Assembly: GCA_016081115.2 (NCBI GenBank)
Contig: JABTTQ020003013.1
Location: forward strand, 217,425-281,424
DNA from: Rehmannia glutinosa
Lineage: Eukaryota > Streptophyta > Magnoliopsida > Lamiales > Orobanchaceae
Direction: 5' to 3'
DNA length: 64,000 bases
The notes beneath the pieces were generated by a model, which did not search any database, was not told the DNA's origin, and saw nothing but the letters and a program-made list of their open reading frames with translations. Both the position numbers and the translations under genes were made by a program. Positions 1-9,907 of the stretch are shown here, piece by piece (within the stretch, counting starts at the first letter, position 1; the number at the start of each line of letters is the position of its first letter).

Positions 1-894
1 TTTTTGTCCTTCCTTCTTGCATCGAAAACAAACATTCTTCCCAAACAGACACTCTCCATTGTGGTTCTTGCCACACTCAAAGCAGCGCGGTTTCTCCCTC
101 TGTTGTTGTGGAATAGAGTTTACTTCAATCTTCGTTTGTTTGTCCTGAGTCCCATTGCCACTTTTATTAGGGTCTTTCCATTTTCTTTTGGGTGCTTCAT
201 TTGCCTTACGGGGTTTTCTATCCACATTCATATTCACAGCCACTAGTCGAGTCCGGCTACTGCTTAAGCATTTGTCACCTCCCCAAGGACACTTATCACG
301 CCACTTAGTTCTGGGCGCAGCCCTGCCACGAACCTCTTCGCCTTCTTCTAATCTGTGTCGACCAAATGCATAGCATAATGAGATAATTGGTTGAACTTAC
401 GCTCGTAGTTGAGTACAGACATACTCCCTTACGTCAAATCTAGAAATTTCATTTCCTTTTGGTCTATGTACATCTGTGGAAAGAACTGTTGGATTACGAG
501 ACTCCTAAATTCATTCCATGTCATTGACTCTCTCTACTCATTAGTTATGGTGTGACGGTGTGAATCCCACCAATGCCTAGCCTCTTGTTTGAGTTGGAAA
601 ATGGCGCAAGAGACTCGGTGTGCGTCAGTGCATGCAATCAGTTCAAAAATGTCTTCCAGTTCCCCAATCCATTCTTCCACCACAAAGGGGTCCTCCTGCC
701 CAGTGAGGGTGGGCGGCCTATAACGCCGAAATTGCTCCATGATAGTGAAGTATTGTCGATTATTGTTGGGTGATTCTGGCCATTCTGAGTGTTTGACATA
801 TTTTGTTGAACTAGTCCTTGCACGATTGTAGTCAAGTTGGCCACAAGGTTCTCCAAGTTGTCTTGTGTCGGAGATCTCTCCTAGGTGGTGCCAT
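1..894 (-). pseudogene. Ty3/gypsy gag, decayed and incomplete
   Basis: Capsid/nucleocapsid polyprotein of the element. The probable start is the ATG at 894-892 (Met-Ala-Pro-Pro-Arg-Arg). Visible in order: an N-terminal helix-rich stretch, the retrotransposon gag core with FRRYRPPTLTGQEDP, VEEWIGELEDIF and a C-terminal A-R-H-W-W motif (about 760-560), then a QQFF...DQKEMKFLDL segment and YERKFNQLSHYA (about 510-370). At 100-1 there is a cysteine-rich knuckle of the form CFECGKNHNGEC followed by CFRCK, as in plant chromovirus gag. At least one frameshift lies near 740-760 and another near 860, and there is an in-frame TAA near 432 where relatives have Gln. The reading frame continues past the left edge, presumably into protease. 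Confidence 0.85.
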
Positions 895-2080
895 CCTATA
901 ATCAATGAAATAAAACATCGCTTAAATTCCATAAAAATTCTATAACTTAGGAAAAATGAACATCTAATCTGAAGTCAACGTGTTCATGTCATGTCCAACA
1001 ATAGGTTCCTAAGTATAAAATCATCTTTCTTTTTTTGAAAGTTGCATAAGTGCGCATTATGCAATTTCAATTTTTTCTACGAACTCTTTTTTTTTGAATT
1101 TTTTTCGAATTTTTTTCTTTCGAACTCTTTTTTCTCGAAATATTCTTTTTTTTTTTTGAATTTTTTTCCTCTTTCGAACTCTTTTTTTGGGTTCAGTGGA
1201 AATTAAAAATACTTAAATGCGTAGAAAATAGACTTTAAAGGAAATAATACTTCTATTCATAAACTTCATAATATAACAACCAAACTTTGAAATAATAAAA
1301 AGAAAATAGACAATCTAGTATAATTGGACAACGTCCATCTTATTCATGCATAACTATCTATTCTAACTCAAGAATAACTCTATCCATCCATGTAATCATC
1401 TTCTTCCTCATGGTCCTCTTCCTCTTTAGGGTCTTCTTTCTCCTTATCTTCTTCTAGCAGCGAATCCATCCATTTGCCATATAGTATGGAATAAATGCCC
1501 CATAGTTGATCTTAAGCTCGTTCTCAACTTCATCATTTTTCAATATATCAACATACAACTTCTTTGCTTCTAATCTCCACTCAGGAGTCAGGGACTCAAT
1601 CACCCTCCTAGTAGCTTGGAATTCACTAGGAGCCCCAATAACATCTTTAACTTTATATCATTCCTGATGCATTCTTACGATGTACGTCCCTATGCCCTCA
1701 CCTTCTTCCCATTCACAGTTCAGATACCTCTCCATGTCGATTTCTAGAGGGCATCACTTCTACCTATTGGTACTCTTCCTAATAGTTAACCTCATTCTCT
1801 TCATCTATTGATTTAGGGATACTTAGTGTTTTGTTCGTTTAAAAGAAAACAATCTCGTATCATATATCAATATGACTGTAATCATAGCATGTGTGAGTAT
1901 AGTGAACATGAAATTAACAATGTACATGATAATACCTTTTCTCTTCAGAGTCGGCGTATCATGAGGCGGTGGATAAGTCGACTTCTTTACTGTTACTATT
2001 TTATTTGAAAGTAGTTATCTTCGTAAAAATCAAGACCCGATTTTTTTTAAACAATTTAGCAAGTCTACAGGAAAGATAGA
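895..2080 (-). other. 5' leader of the gypsy element; low-complexity T-rich tract and an ORF remnant
   Basis: Between PBS and gag. Positions 1030-1195 are a degenerate run of T-rich units (repeats of ttcgaactctttttt with variants). Positions 1200-1400 are AT-rich with no coding signal. An unrecognised decayed ORF lies at 1454-1751 and is listed separately. The rest shows no recognisable gene. Confidence 0.6.
1454..1751 (-). pseudogene. Unrecognised ORF remnant in the gypsy leader
   Basis: On the minus strand one frame reads through about 100 codons with protein-like composition (PLEIDMERYLNCEWEEGEG at the start, LTPEWRLEAKKLYVDIL in the middle, INYGAFIPYYMANGWIRC at the end). It is broken by one in-frame TGA near 1648 and ends at a TAG at 1456-1454, followed by an acidic/basic tail that is out of phase. 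I do not recognise the family. It lies upstream of gag in the transcript, so it could be a captured host fragment or an accessory ORF of this lineage. Confidence 0.45.
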
Positions 2081-2095
2081 CCCGCTCCGGTACCA
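2081..2095 (-). other. Primer-binding site of the gypsy element (initiator-Met tRNA type)
   Basis: On the minus strand, three bases after the LTR end, the sequence TGGTACCGGAGCGGG is close to the plant initiator methionine PBS consensus TGGTATCAGAGC. Its place next to the LTR end fixes the orientation and the LTR boundary. Confidence 0.75.
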
Positions 2096-2371
2096 CTTTG
2101 TAACATCCCAGTTTCATAAAAATATACGAATTGTGATTCATTAAAGTGCTAAAAAATAAGCTTAAGCTAGAAAACGTATTTTTAAAGGAAAATAAATACG
2201 AAATTTTCATGAAAACTGTGTTCAAAAAATTTAAAAACAAAAATTCCAAAAATATCAAGTTTCTAGCATCATTAAATAAATCAAAATAAGGGCCCTTTAA
2301 ATTTCTTGATCGACTTCCACCGTCCCCTTTGCGCACACTCCAACTCCTTCATTCATATGTGGGGAATAAAT

Positions 2372-3615
2372 TGTTAGTCCAAGTGGCTACAATAATCTAG
2401 AGGGGGTGAATAGATTATCCCGATTTTTCAGATTTTGCCCTCTTTTTCGAAAAACTCAAGCAAAGATGAAATGCTAAGTGCAGAAAGTAAATAGCACACG
2501 TCGATTTATAGTAGTTCAACCCACCTAAGGCCTAATCTACCACCACCCCAAAGTATATCCCGGGATGAATTTCAAAAAGAAAAAAATTATTAATTTACCA
2601 AAAATTAATACAACACCTTGAGGATTACCACAATCCTCTTACACCACCTTGAGGATTACCACAATCCTCTTACAACACCTTTGAAGATTACCACAACCTT
2701 CAAACACCTATCACCTAGATCACCCAAGTGTATTCTTACCACAAGAATACTCACAAGGATGTCTTGTGTTGAATGATGACCAAAATCAAGATTACAACTC
2801 AATAAAGATTGATACAATATGAGTACAAGTGTAATCAAGAATTGAAAGCCTAGACCTTAAATTTGTGCAAGTGAAAGTTCTAAGGCTAATACAACAAGAT
2901 ATATGGAAGTGTTTGCTTGATTGCTCTTTTGCTTGTGTAGAGTGTTGTATCTTGTTGCTTGAATGAAGCCTCTATTTATAGGAGAGGACTTGGCTTTCAT
3001 TTCCATACATTGGCTCCTCCTTCGGGGAGTGATTTTCGCAAAAGAAACCATTTAAAATGATCAATATAGTGTTAGAAATCAATCCCACAAAATAGGGAAA
3101 AGTCATTCTAAAACGCAACGGGTAGTTTGTTGATAAACACGGGTTCGACCGGTCGCGAGAGATAAGATTGAAATTGAATTCTGCGAATTTTTACACAGGG
3201 GACCGGTCGGGGTGGTGCGACGGCCGCCTTAGTCTGTGGACCGGTTGGACTTGAAGAAATTACGAAACAGAGAAGCCTGAACCAAGAGAAATTTGCTCAG
3301 GTACCTGGCCGCCAGGGTCGGCCAGGCCGCCCCTCACCGGTCGCCCACCTGGTCGACCGGCCGCTCTCCCCTTTTTTTTCTTACGTCCCATTTTCTGTTT
3401 CAAAACTCAACTCAGTACGGGTTGCCCTATAGGCGACCGGTCGAACTGAAACAAATGTGTTGTCCATTTTTTATCGAAAATAAACTCCAAGAAATGCTCC
3501 GAAAAATAGTAAAAATATTTTAAATCGATCGAAAGTATTTAGACAACATTTAGGGACATTGTTTTGGTTTAAAAACTCATTTGAACAAAATCATGATAAA
3601 AACATTTATCTAACA
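2372..3615 (-). mobile_element. Solo LTR, Sirevirus (Ty1/copia) type, nested in the gypsy LTR
   Basis: The ends form a perfect 6-bp inverted pair, TGTTAG at 2372 and CTAACA ending at 3615, flanked by imperfect 5-bp copies (taaat left, aaaat right). On the plus strand it begins with gtggctacaataatctag and agggggtgaatag, matching in layout the same end of the Sirevirus LTRs further right (ggggggttgaataa). On the minus strand a strong TATA box, TCCTATAAATAGAGG (about 2970-2984), has the position expected of an LTR promoter. No PBS, PPT or coding sequence lies inside, so it is a solo LTR left by LTR-LTR recombination. It contains a short tandem repeat around gaggattaccacaatcct (2630-2700). Confidence 0.75.
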
Positions 3616-4159
3616 AAAATATGGGGTGAGCATTCAACAGCTCAGTGGGGATGCAATGTCTAAATTAAATACGCAAGTATAATCATTATTGCATACACAC
3701 CTATGTTTTCATGCGTGGATCATACAATGCCCAGAGCCAACTGCGGGTGTACAATTAAGTACGTTCATGTGTGTATAATTAAGTACCTTCGTGTTTGTAC
3801 AATTAAGTACCTTCATGCTTGTACAATTGAGTACCTTTGTGTCATGTCATGTTTAACGTGTACATACATATAACAATCATACAAGACATTTAAAATAGAC
3901 ATAAGCAGTAAACCCCACCTTAAATGCAGAAAATTCGTGAAAATGAATGCGGGTGTGCAAACCTAGAATTCAGATTCCTCGTCTCCTACAATGAAATAAA
4001 TTTTCTAATTAATAAACTGTTGGACACGGGTAAAAAAAGAGAAATTCAAATTTTGAAAAAGAATAGACTTTAGAAAAATTGGCTTGGTGGATGGATTATT
4101 GGGTCAAAATTAAGCTTAGTCAAAAATCAAGGATTTTTGGGCTTGATTCTTTTTCCTCC

Positions 4160-4390
4160 ACCCTTTTTCCCTAACCTTTTTTCTTTTTCTTTTTCTTTTT
4201 CTTTTTCTTTTTTTTCTCCTTTTTTTTCCTCCTTTTCTCTTCTTCTCTGCCACGTCCCCCGCCCCCTCTCCCTCATCTCTCTCAGTCTTTTTTTTTTCCT
4301 TCTTCTTCTTCACGTCCTGCCTCCATCTCTCTCCCTCCTCTTTTTTTCTTCTTCTTCTTTTCTTCTTCCTTTCTCCTTGATTTCTATGTT
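4160..4390. repeat. CT-rich low-complexity tract
   Basis: Repeats of ctttttctttttc, then mixed ctt/cct runs. On the minus strand it would be a GA-rich early-transcript segment of the gypsy LTR, just downstream of its TATA box. The apparent Lys/Arg-rich open frame through it is a by-product of the simple sequence. Confidence 0.85.
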
Positions 4391-4882
4391 TGGGTTTTGG
4401 GTTTGAGAAGAGGTTGGCATGGTGGAGGTGCCGGCGGCGGTAGTGGCGGAGCTCGGTGGTGGTGGGCGGCGGTTGAAGAGGGAGAAGGAGAGGAATATTT
4501 ACCTTCTTGTTTGGTGTAGGAATTTTTGTGAAGAATAACCCTAATAGGATTTTCAATTTATAGGCCAATGGTTCAAATGATTTAAGGTAAGTATATTTGC
4601 TGGAATCTTATGCCATATGTAAATGATTTTCCTTCCTTTTTGCATGTTTCATTTATTACCATTAACATGATTTTTCCTTCTTTATTCTGGAATAAAATCC
4701 GAAAATATAATCCCCAAATTAGGAAATTTAGGGTTTCGAATTTCTAAATCATCTCCAAAATTTAGTTCTAGTCAAACTCTAATTAGTCCTAATTTTATCC
4801 CTATCTAATAAGAAACCGGGTATTACAATTAATATCTGAATAACCAAGAGTTTTTCAAACAGAATCTCACAGTTATACTTAC

Positions 4883-5002
4883 TTTCTGCAGTTTCCAATA
4901 CCAAAGCAAATACATCAACAGCATTCTTAGGGAATGATTTCAATATAATGGCACCCTCCAGACTTTGTGGAGCATTGAGGAAAGATCTTTAGTTTCTGGA
5001 GA
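4883..5002 (-). pseudogene. Exon fragment resembling the exosome RNase PH-type subunit RRP41L/MTR3
   Basis: Minus-strand exon bounded by an acceptor (tttttcag) and a donor (gtaagtat). It encodes SSMLHK and then, one base out of phase, SLEGAIILKSFPKNAVDVFA followed by LVLET. Plant RRP41L/MTR3-like exosome subunits have SSMLHKALEG followed by FPKTTVDVFALVLE at this place, recalled from the family rather than searched. The single missing base between HK and the Leu-Glu-Gly breaks the frame. The gypsy LTR begins 56 bp past the donor, so any downstream exon would lie beyond the retrotransposon, outside the window. It is either a gene broken by the insertion or an older pseudogene. Confidence 0.55.
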
Positions 5003-5694
5003 CTGAAAAACCAGTAGATTAAATTCATATACATAAAATTATTATGGTGTAAGAAAGGAAAAGAGGAAGGGTAGAACAACAATATAGTTCTAGAAGAAGA
5101 AATCACTTTTTTTTCAGCGTGTGTGCATTAGCCATTTGTTGTAATGTTCTTTTTGCAGCAAGCAACATTGATGGATTGAAGGACATTTTGGTGTGGAATT
5201 CAACAACTTGTTCTTTATAGAACAATATGAAATTTCGTCTTCAAATGTCACAAGTAGAGCTATGACCTTTTTTTTAGTGTGTGTTTTGGAAGTAAGAAAT
5301 CAAGATATATATGTATATGTGTGACTGGTGTTGAGCGAACAACATTAACATCAAAGTGTTGTTGTTTGTGGGCATGCTTTTACCATGTCGTTGACTTCTG
5401 CCGTAGGATTTTCTATATTGTATTACAGAACATGATGATCCATTTTGTTGTTTAATTATCGACTTAAATTTGCATTTGTCTTGTATTGTTAATGTTGTCC
5501 GCTTCTGATAAATGTATGTATGATGGTTGGTATTTAGTGATCCTGAAGCACTGTCCGAAAAGAGCATTGAAGAAATTCAGGTTAATTCAGCAAGATATTT
5601 TTTAGAAATTCAAAATAGACCATTTGATATTCCGGTGATTAATGTCATATATGTACTCATTTTATTTAGGCAATGACGTAACATTATGCAAAAC
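5003..5694. other. Spacer with two possible plus-strand exons, otherwise nothing recognisable
   Basis: Two short plus-strand segments look like exons. The first, from about 5160 after ttctttttgcag, reads S-N-I-D-G-L-K-D-I-L-V-W. The second, from about 5540 after ttggtatttag to the donor cag/gttaat near 5580, reads DPEALSEKSIEEIQ. Neither matches a family I know. The intervening sequence is AT-rich without further coding signal. Confidence 0.3.
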
Positions 5695-5965
5695 TCAATA
5701 GTATTAGTTTTCCTCCTACAAAGTATTAGCAATTCCTCATAAAAGTATTAGTAATCCCCTTGAACAGCGTTTTTTGGTGGTCCTCATGAAAGATATTGAT
5801 TTTTCCCATCAAATTAAAGTATTAGTATTCCCCCTAAAACCTATTAATAGTCTTATTGAAAAAATATTAGATTTTCCTATTAAAAGTATTTTATTATTTC
5901 TCCTGAAAAGTATTAGTAGTCCTCCAAAAAGTATTATTAGTCTTATAAAAGGTATTAGCAGCAAT
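5695..5965. repeat. Degenerate tandem repeat with a core of agtattagtaatcc
   Basis: About ten imperfect units of roughly 25-30 bp, each with the core aaagtattagt followed by a pyrimidine-rich link (tcctcc, ccccct, cttat). The units vary in length and sequence, so this is an old minisatellite. The open frames across it on both strands follow from the repeat and are not genes. Confidence 0.75.
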
Positions 5966-6558
5966 GTGGTTGTTGTGGTGTCAGTGGTTGTGCGGTTCAA
6001 TGGGCGGATTAACCGCGAGCCGGGTATTGGACCCGTCTAACGAATTAGATCCGTTTGACGGTCTGACATTAGACTTACCATATACGTACATATATATATA
6101 TTGTGAAGACAATCTAAAATTTTAATAATGCAAAATGTTCATGATAATTGCTACTATCTCTAATAATCAAAATACTATTCAACTTTTCCTATAAAAAAAA
6201 AAGATACTATTCAACTAGCTAGAGCAATAATTGGAAAAAATAACCAGATATATATAGATCGAAGTTCTTTAATTAATTTCCTCTCAAACACTCTTGATTT
6301 ATTCTAATGAAATGATATTGATAAGAATATCAAATAGAGAAAAAAAAAAGAATAAACAGTTTTTTTTTTTGCAATCTATATTAAAACATAAATTATCCAT
6401 AAGATTCCAGACATGTTGACAAGATAATGCATCATGCATGGATAGGGTTTAATTCTAAAACAGTCTCTAACGTAATCCTTCATTCTTTTCCTTTACATTA
6501 TAATATCCCATCCAAAACTATTATTATTATATGTTTCTCGAATGAAATGTTTTGATTA
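5966..6558. other. AT-rich spacer
   Basis: No coding, RNA or transposon-end signal seen. It contains short AT runs (about 6090-6105) and poly-A/T tracts. The last three bases before the CACTA end are tta. Confidence 0.6.
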
Positions 6559-6576
6559 CACTACAAGAATTTCGCT

Positions 6577-6960
6577 ATTACACAACGGATGTAATCTGTT
6601 GTGTATTACAATAATCAGTCGTTGTCGTAGATGGTGTTGTAAAAAAGTCCGCTCAATGACAATGGTTTAAATCTGTTGACATTAATAATAAGACAATGGT
6701 TAAAATTTGTTGTCTTTAGATGCTAAAAGACAAACGGTTGGTATCTGTTTTTCAATTATCAAATGCAACAACGAATTTCCACAACAGTTAATATCCGTTG
6801 TGGTTTTGAAGTATCACAACAGTTCTACAAGACTTTAAAACCATTGTACTTTGTAACTATTTCAACAACAGATCAAATCCGTTGTGGTTTTGAAGTATTA
6901 CAACAGTTTTACAATCCATAAAAACCGTTTTAATTTTAGACCACGGCTAATGCATTTTCT
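6577..6960. repeat. Left subterminal repeat region of the CACTA element
   Basis: Many short copies of caacggat / atccgttg and degenerate forms on both strands, including a local duplication of atccgttgtggttttgaag (about 6807 and 6868). In CACTA elements such motifs bind the element-encoded TNPA-type protein. That role is family knowledge and was not tested here. Confidence 0.7.
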
Positions 6961-7974
6961 ATTTTGTGTCTATTTTTTTTTTCATCTGTGGTAATATACA
7001 TTTTGATTTCATATACGCATAAAGCACAACACTAAAGAAGTGAAACTAAGTTCGAGAAGATGCCGAGGAACCCGAGTCACGACGTGAAAGAGAAAAGAAT
7101 ACAAGAAAACAACATATAACTAATTAAAACAAAACATGACATTCAAGTGATTGTATCTAGTACATGTCTGCAAATGTTTAACAAAATAATATCAAGTATT
7201 TAACCAAACGTATCTAACAAGTTTTTCACAAAACGTTTAACAAGTGTTTAACAAAGAGTGTAACAAATGTTCTCAATGCTACACTAATTCTTTCGTTGAG
7301 GGCAGCTGCAAAACACTCCAATATCATGTTCACATCATTGAAGTTCATGCCTGCAAATAAGAAGTATATACATCAATTTACATTAAAATCAGATTCACTC
7401 AATTACACAGAATGTTCACTCTTTATAACTATGAAAATTTGTATATGACTATGAACAAAATACCTATTCACTCATGTATATGGTCTTGGACGCATTCTGC
7501 CCACTCCGATCGCACTTCATCAATTTGAACTTGAGAATACTTAACATTTGAGAACTGTGAGAAAGATACTTGTAAAAGAACAGACAGCAAATCAATCAAA
7601 CTAATTCTTGTAAAATACACAACTCTGAACGAAGAATCAGAGATTTAATATAAAAAAGATACTTATCAAAACTCATCCATTATGTAAGGTTGGAAACATG
7701 CATTTGCAATCAGAATCCACCAATAATGGTCAGTAACAAAGATCTCATTTGTCATCATTGCAGTTGAAAAGAGAAATTTCAGATGATAAACATCAAATCC
7801 TTACTGACAAACGGTTGTTCGAGCAATAACAAACACAAGATATTTGAACTACTCATTCAGACTAGTCTAATCAAATATACAAGGTAAAATGTTACATACT
7901 TCATCCCCAAGCAAAAGATACAAAAAAAAAAAAAAAAAAAGGAACAGGAAAATTGCATAGATAAGACAGCAAAC
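6961..7974. other. CACTA interior, no identified gene
   Basis: Mostly AT-rich. Two minus-strand segments look exon-like: one near 7350-7265 reads GMNFNDVNMILECFAAALNE after a ttgcag acceptor, and one near 7560-7465 reads QVQIDEVRSEWAECVQDHIH and then a stop. I do not recognise either. They may be parts of another captured gene. Confidence 0.35.
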
Positions 7975-8967
7975 CTTTTCTACACTTTTCACATTTTTAC
8001 GCCACTTTCTTCCCTTATTGCCGCCCCTTTCCTCCTGATGAAGTGCATCAACTGCTTTTTTCAATTCCCTTGCTTTTTTCCCAGATCAGTTGCTTCCTAA
8101 GTGAGATGAATTAAGTATCACAGTAAATTATGCATATATAATCCGATTCCTCGAAGTTCACAATTGTATCCTTTTTGTCCACATGGAAACAAAGAAGCAT
8201 GAATACCTTGATATACTGTGAACGTGTGATAACAGCCTTCGGACGCCGGACAAATGAAAATATAAGACCCAGTGGAAGGCAAGCAATCCCAACACCACCA
8301 AAAATCTGAGATTGCAGCATGCAAAAAACTTGAGCGCAAAGATTAAAACTGACACGATACAAATCTATTTGAAAGAGAAAAAAGTCCAATCAAATGCAGC
8401 AAACAATATATTGGTCCAAAAACTATACAGATAAAAACTCCATACAAGTGTGATTCTGCATGCTTCTCAACACAGCTGAACGACTATAGACACACACATT
8501 GCAGGATATCTAAGCATAAATGCAGGAGAGTAACGAAATTCAAGCGACATGTCAAAAACAATCTGCTCAGTAAACATGCGAGGAAATCATGGAACATCCC
8601 CATCATTGTCACAGAGATTTTTGATGTGTGAAATTTGCAAGGGTGAACATACAGTGAAAAGAACAGATCCAACAATTGTAGCGAGAGCAACAACATAATC
8701 TGGGAAAGTAGTGCGCATGGTCCATGTTGTCTCAGATGAAGCATTGGCAGAATATGCAGAGCACTGAAAATGCAAAATGGTAAATTTAGTAAGAACCAGG
8801 AAGCAAAACCAACAAGCAATTTGCCAATTAAAATGATTATATTTTCTTGACCTATCTAGCTCCACTTCCAATACATTGTTGACCACTGGAGAAGTCCCAT
8901 GATGTTGGGAAGGACACAATGGACGAGGAGACGTGCCTCACAGTGAAGTCCACCTTACCCACAAGCC
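7975..8967 (-). pseudogene. Captured LMBR1-like membrane protein gene fragment, four exons in order
   Basis: Four consecutive minus-strand exons of the plant LMBR1/LIMR family of multi-pass membrane proteins. Exon 8967-8852 has GLVGKVDFTVRHVSS and IVSFPTSWDFSSGQQCIG. Exon 8763-8653 has CSAYSANASSETTWTM and YVVALATIVGSVLFT. Exon 8305-8207 has IFGGVGIACLPLGLIF and RRPKAVITRSQYIK. Exon 8096-7975 has EATDLGK and VDALHQEERGGNKGRKWRKN. All have good splice borders (tttcag, tctcag, cttag acceptors; gtatgt, gtattc donors). The copy is broken twice: the last codon of the first exon is TAG where the family has Gln, and the last exon lacks one base in an A-run after DLGK. Earlier and later exons of the gene are missing. 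Confidence 0.85.
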
Positions 8968-9438
8968 CTAGGGTACAACCATCAAATGTCATACAAAAGT
9001 ACGGCCTTGAAATTGCTCAATTGCCTAATTTTCTTAAATCTTCTTCCTAGATTTACAATCACATATGAATAAAGGAGCTCAACTGCATTGGTCACAAATT
9101 TACATACAAGTAATCAGTACAAAAACTACAGAAATATGGAGGCCATGTTCAGCACAAAAATATCTCCTCCCATGAAGACAATTAATTTGAGCTGATTAGA
9201 TAATATTCTAAATGTGGTTCATCCAAAAGCATGATTAGAAAATGGAACAATTTCAATTGCATAAGTCATAATGACACCAACATTTATTACAGAAGTAGGA
9301 AACAGAAAATAAGAATCAAATAATGAATTACTAGAAATAAGTTAGAAAACCAATGTGGCCTTGACAGGTTAATGGTGTCTTTCTTTACCATATAATTATT
9401 TACTTATTTGAAGGGATATTGGTTTATTCTACCTCTAG
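8968..9438. other. Non-coding stretch between the two LMBR1-like fragments
   Basis: AT-rich sequence joining the minus-strand LMBR1-like fragment to the oppositely oriented exon at 9439. No coding signal. The right end looks like intron sequence leading into the acceptor ctacctctag. The inversion breakpoint must lie in here. Confidence 0.5.
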
Positions 9439-9553
9439 GTCTTCTGGGAACTGCGGCATTTGCTTTCTTCTGCTTCTATCTTCTTCTTACTGTGATTGCT
9501 GGGGCGATGATGCTTGGCTTGAAATTGGTTTTTATTACGATACATCCTATGAA
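9439..9553 (+). pseudogene. Captured LMBR1-like exon in the opposite orientation
   Basis: Plus-strand exon after the acceptor ctacctctag, ending before the donor gtacgtg. It encodes LLGTAAFAFFCFYLLLTVIA, then GAMMLGLKLVFITIHPMK, a transmembrane segment found further toward the C-terminus in LMBR1-like proteins than the exons at 7975-8967. The exon itself is intact (115 nt, open in the family frame). Its neighbours in the gene are absent on both sides, and its strand is opposite to the other LMBR1-like exons, so the captured gene was rearranged. Confidence 0.85.
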
Positions 9554-9907
9554 GTACGTGTATCTATATTCAAGCTAGAAGAGAGGAAAATGGATCATGT
9601 CGGCTACTCCTTTCAAATGGAGAAGTGAAACTCAATTAAACTATACCTAGGCTAAAGGAAAACTAAGTTTTATTATTATTGAGTGTATCAATCAAATTTC
9701 ATTTAAAATTTCCCAGAACAGATGTATTGTGAATTTGATCATCTACAGGAGGATCTTATACATCAAAATTCAAACTGTATCTGATAAAAATTATACGTAA
9801 GAGAATTTAAGCACAAAAATGAATCATGTATTACAAGTCTTCTCTGGCTCATTATCAACTTCCTGTTTCTTTCACATAATAGATTTTCTTGGCAAACACA
9901 AAAAGTA
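9554..9907. other. CACTA interior, nothing identified
   Basis: AT-rich sequence, possibly intron carried along with the exon at 9439-9553. No further exon of the LMBR1-like gene is found on either strand. Confidence 0.5.

Larger units (their letters stand above)
1..4827 (-). mobile_element. Ty3/gypsy LTR retrotransposon, 5' part (LTR, PBS, leader, gag); rest lies left of the window
   Basis: Read on the minus strand, the order is LTR (4827 to 2099), a primer-binding site (2095-2081), a leader of about 1.2 kb and a gag remnant running off the left edge. The LTR starts TGTAATACCC and ends GGGATGTTACA in minus orientation, the usual TG...CA ends. Gag carries the WW-containing core and the paired zinc-finger pattern typical of plant chromoviruses of the Tekay/Del kind; that lineage assignment is inference, because no integrase or chromodomain is visible here. 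Gag contains stops and frameshifts, so the copy is inactive. A solo LTR sits inside its LTR. The element lies directly beside a broken exosome-like exon. Confidence 0.85.
2099..4827 (-). repeat. 5' LTR of the gypsy element, enlarged by a nested solo LTR
   Basis: Bounded by tgtaacatccc at the left and gggtattaca at the right (plus strand), the inverted TG...CA ends of an LTR. Without the nested 1,244-bp insertion it is about 1,485 bp. On the minus strand a TATA box (CCTATAAATTG, about 4554-4563) precedes a purine-rich 5' region. Flanking bases 4828-4832 are attaa; the partner target duplication is outside the window. Positions 3616-4100 contain several near-repeats of acaattaagtaccttcgtg (about 3750-3840). 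Confidence 0.8.

Noticed and set aside
4116..4568. 150-residue minus-strand open frame rich in Lys/Arg/Glu
   Set aside because: It is the translation of a GA/CT low-complexity tract within the gypsy LTR, with no protein-like conservation.
5774..6040. Open frames on both strands across the agtattagt repeat
   Set aside because: They follow from the repeat unit lacking stops; the residues simply repeat.
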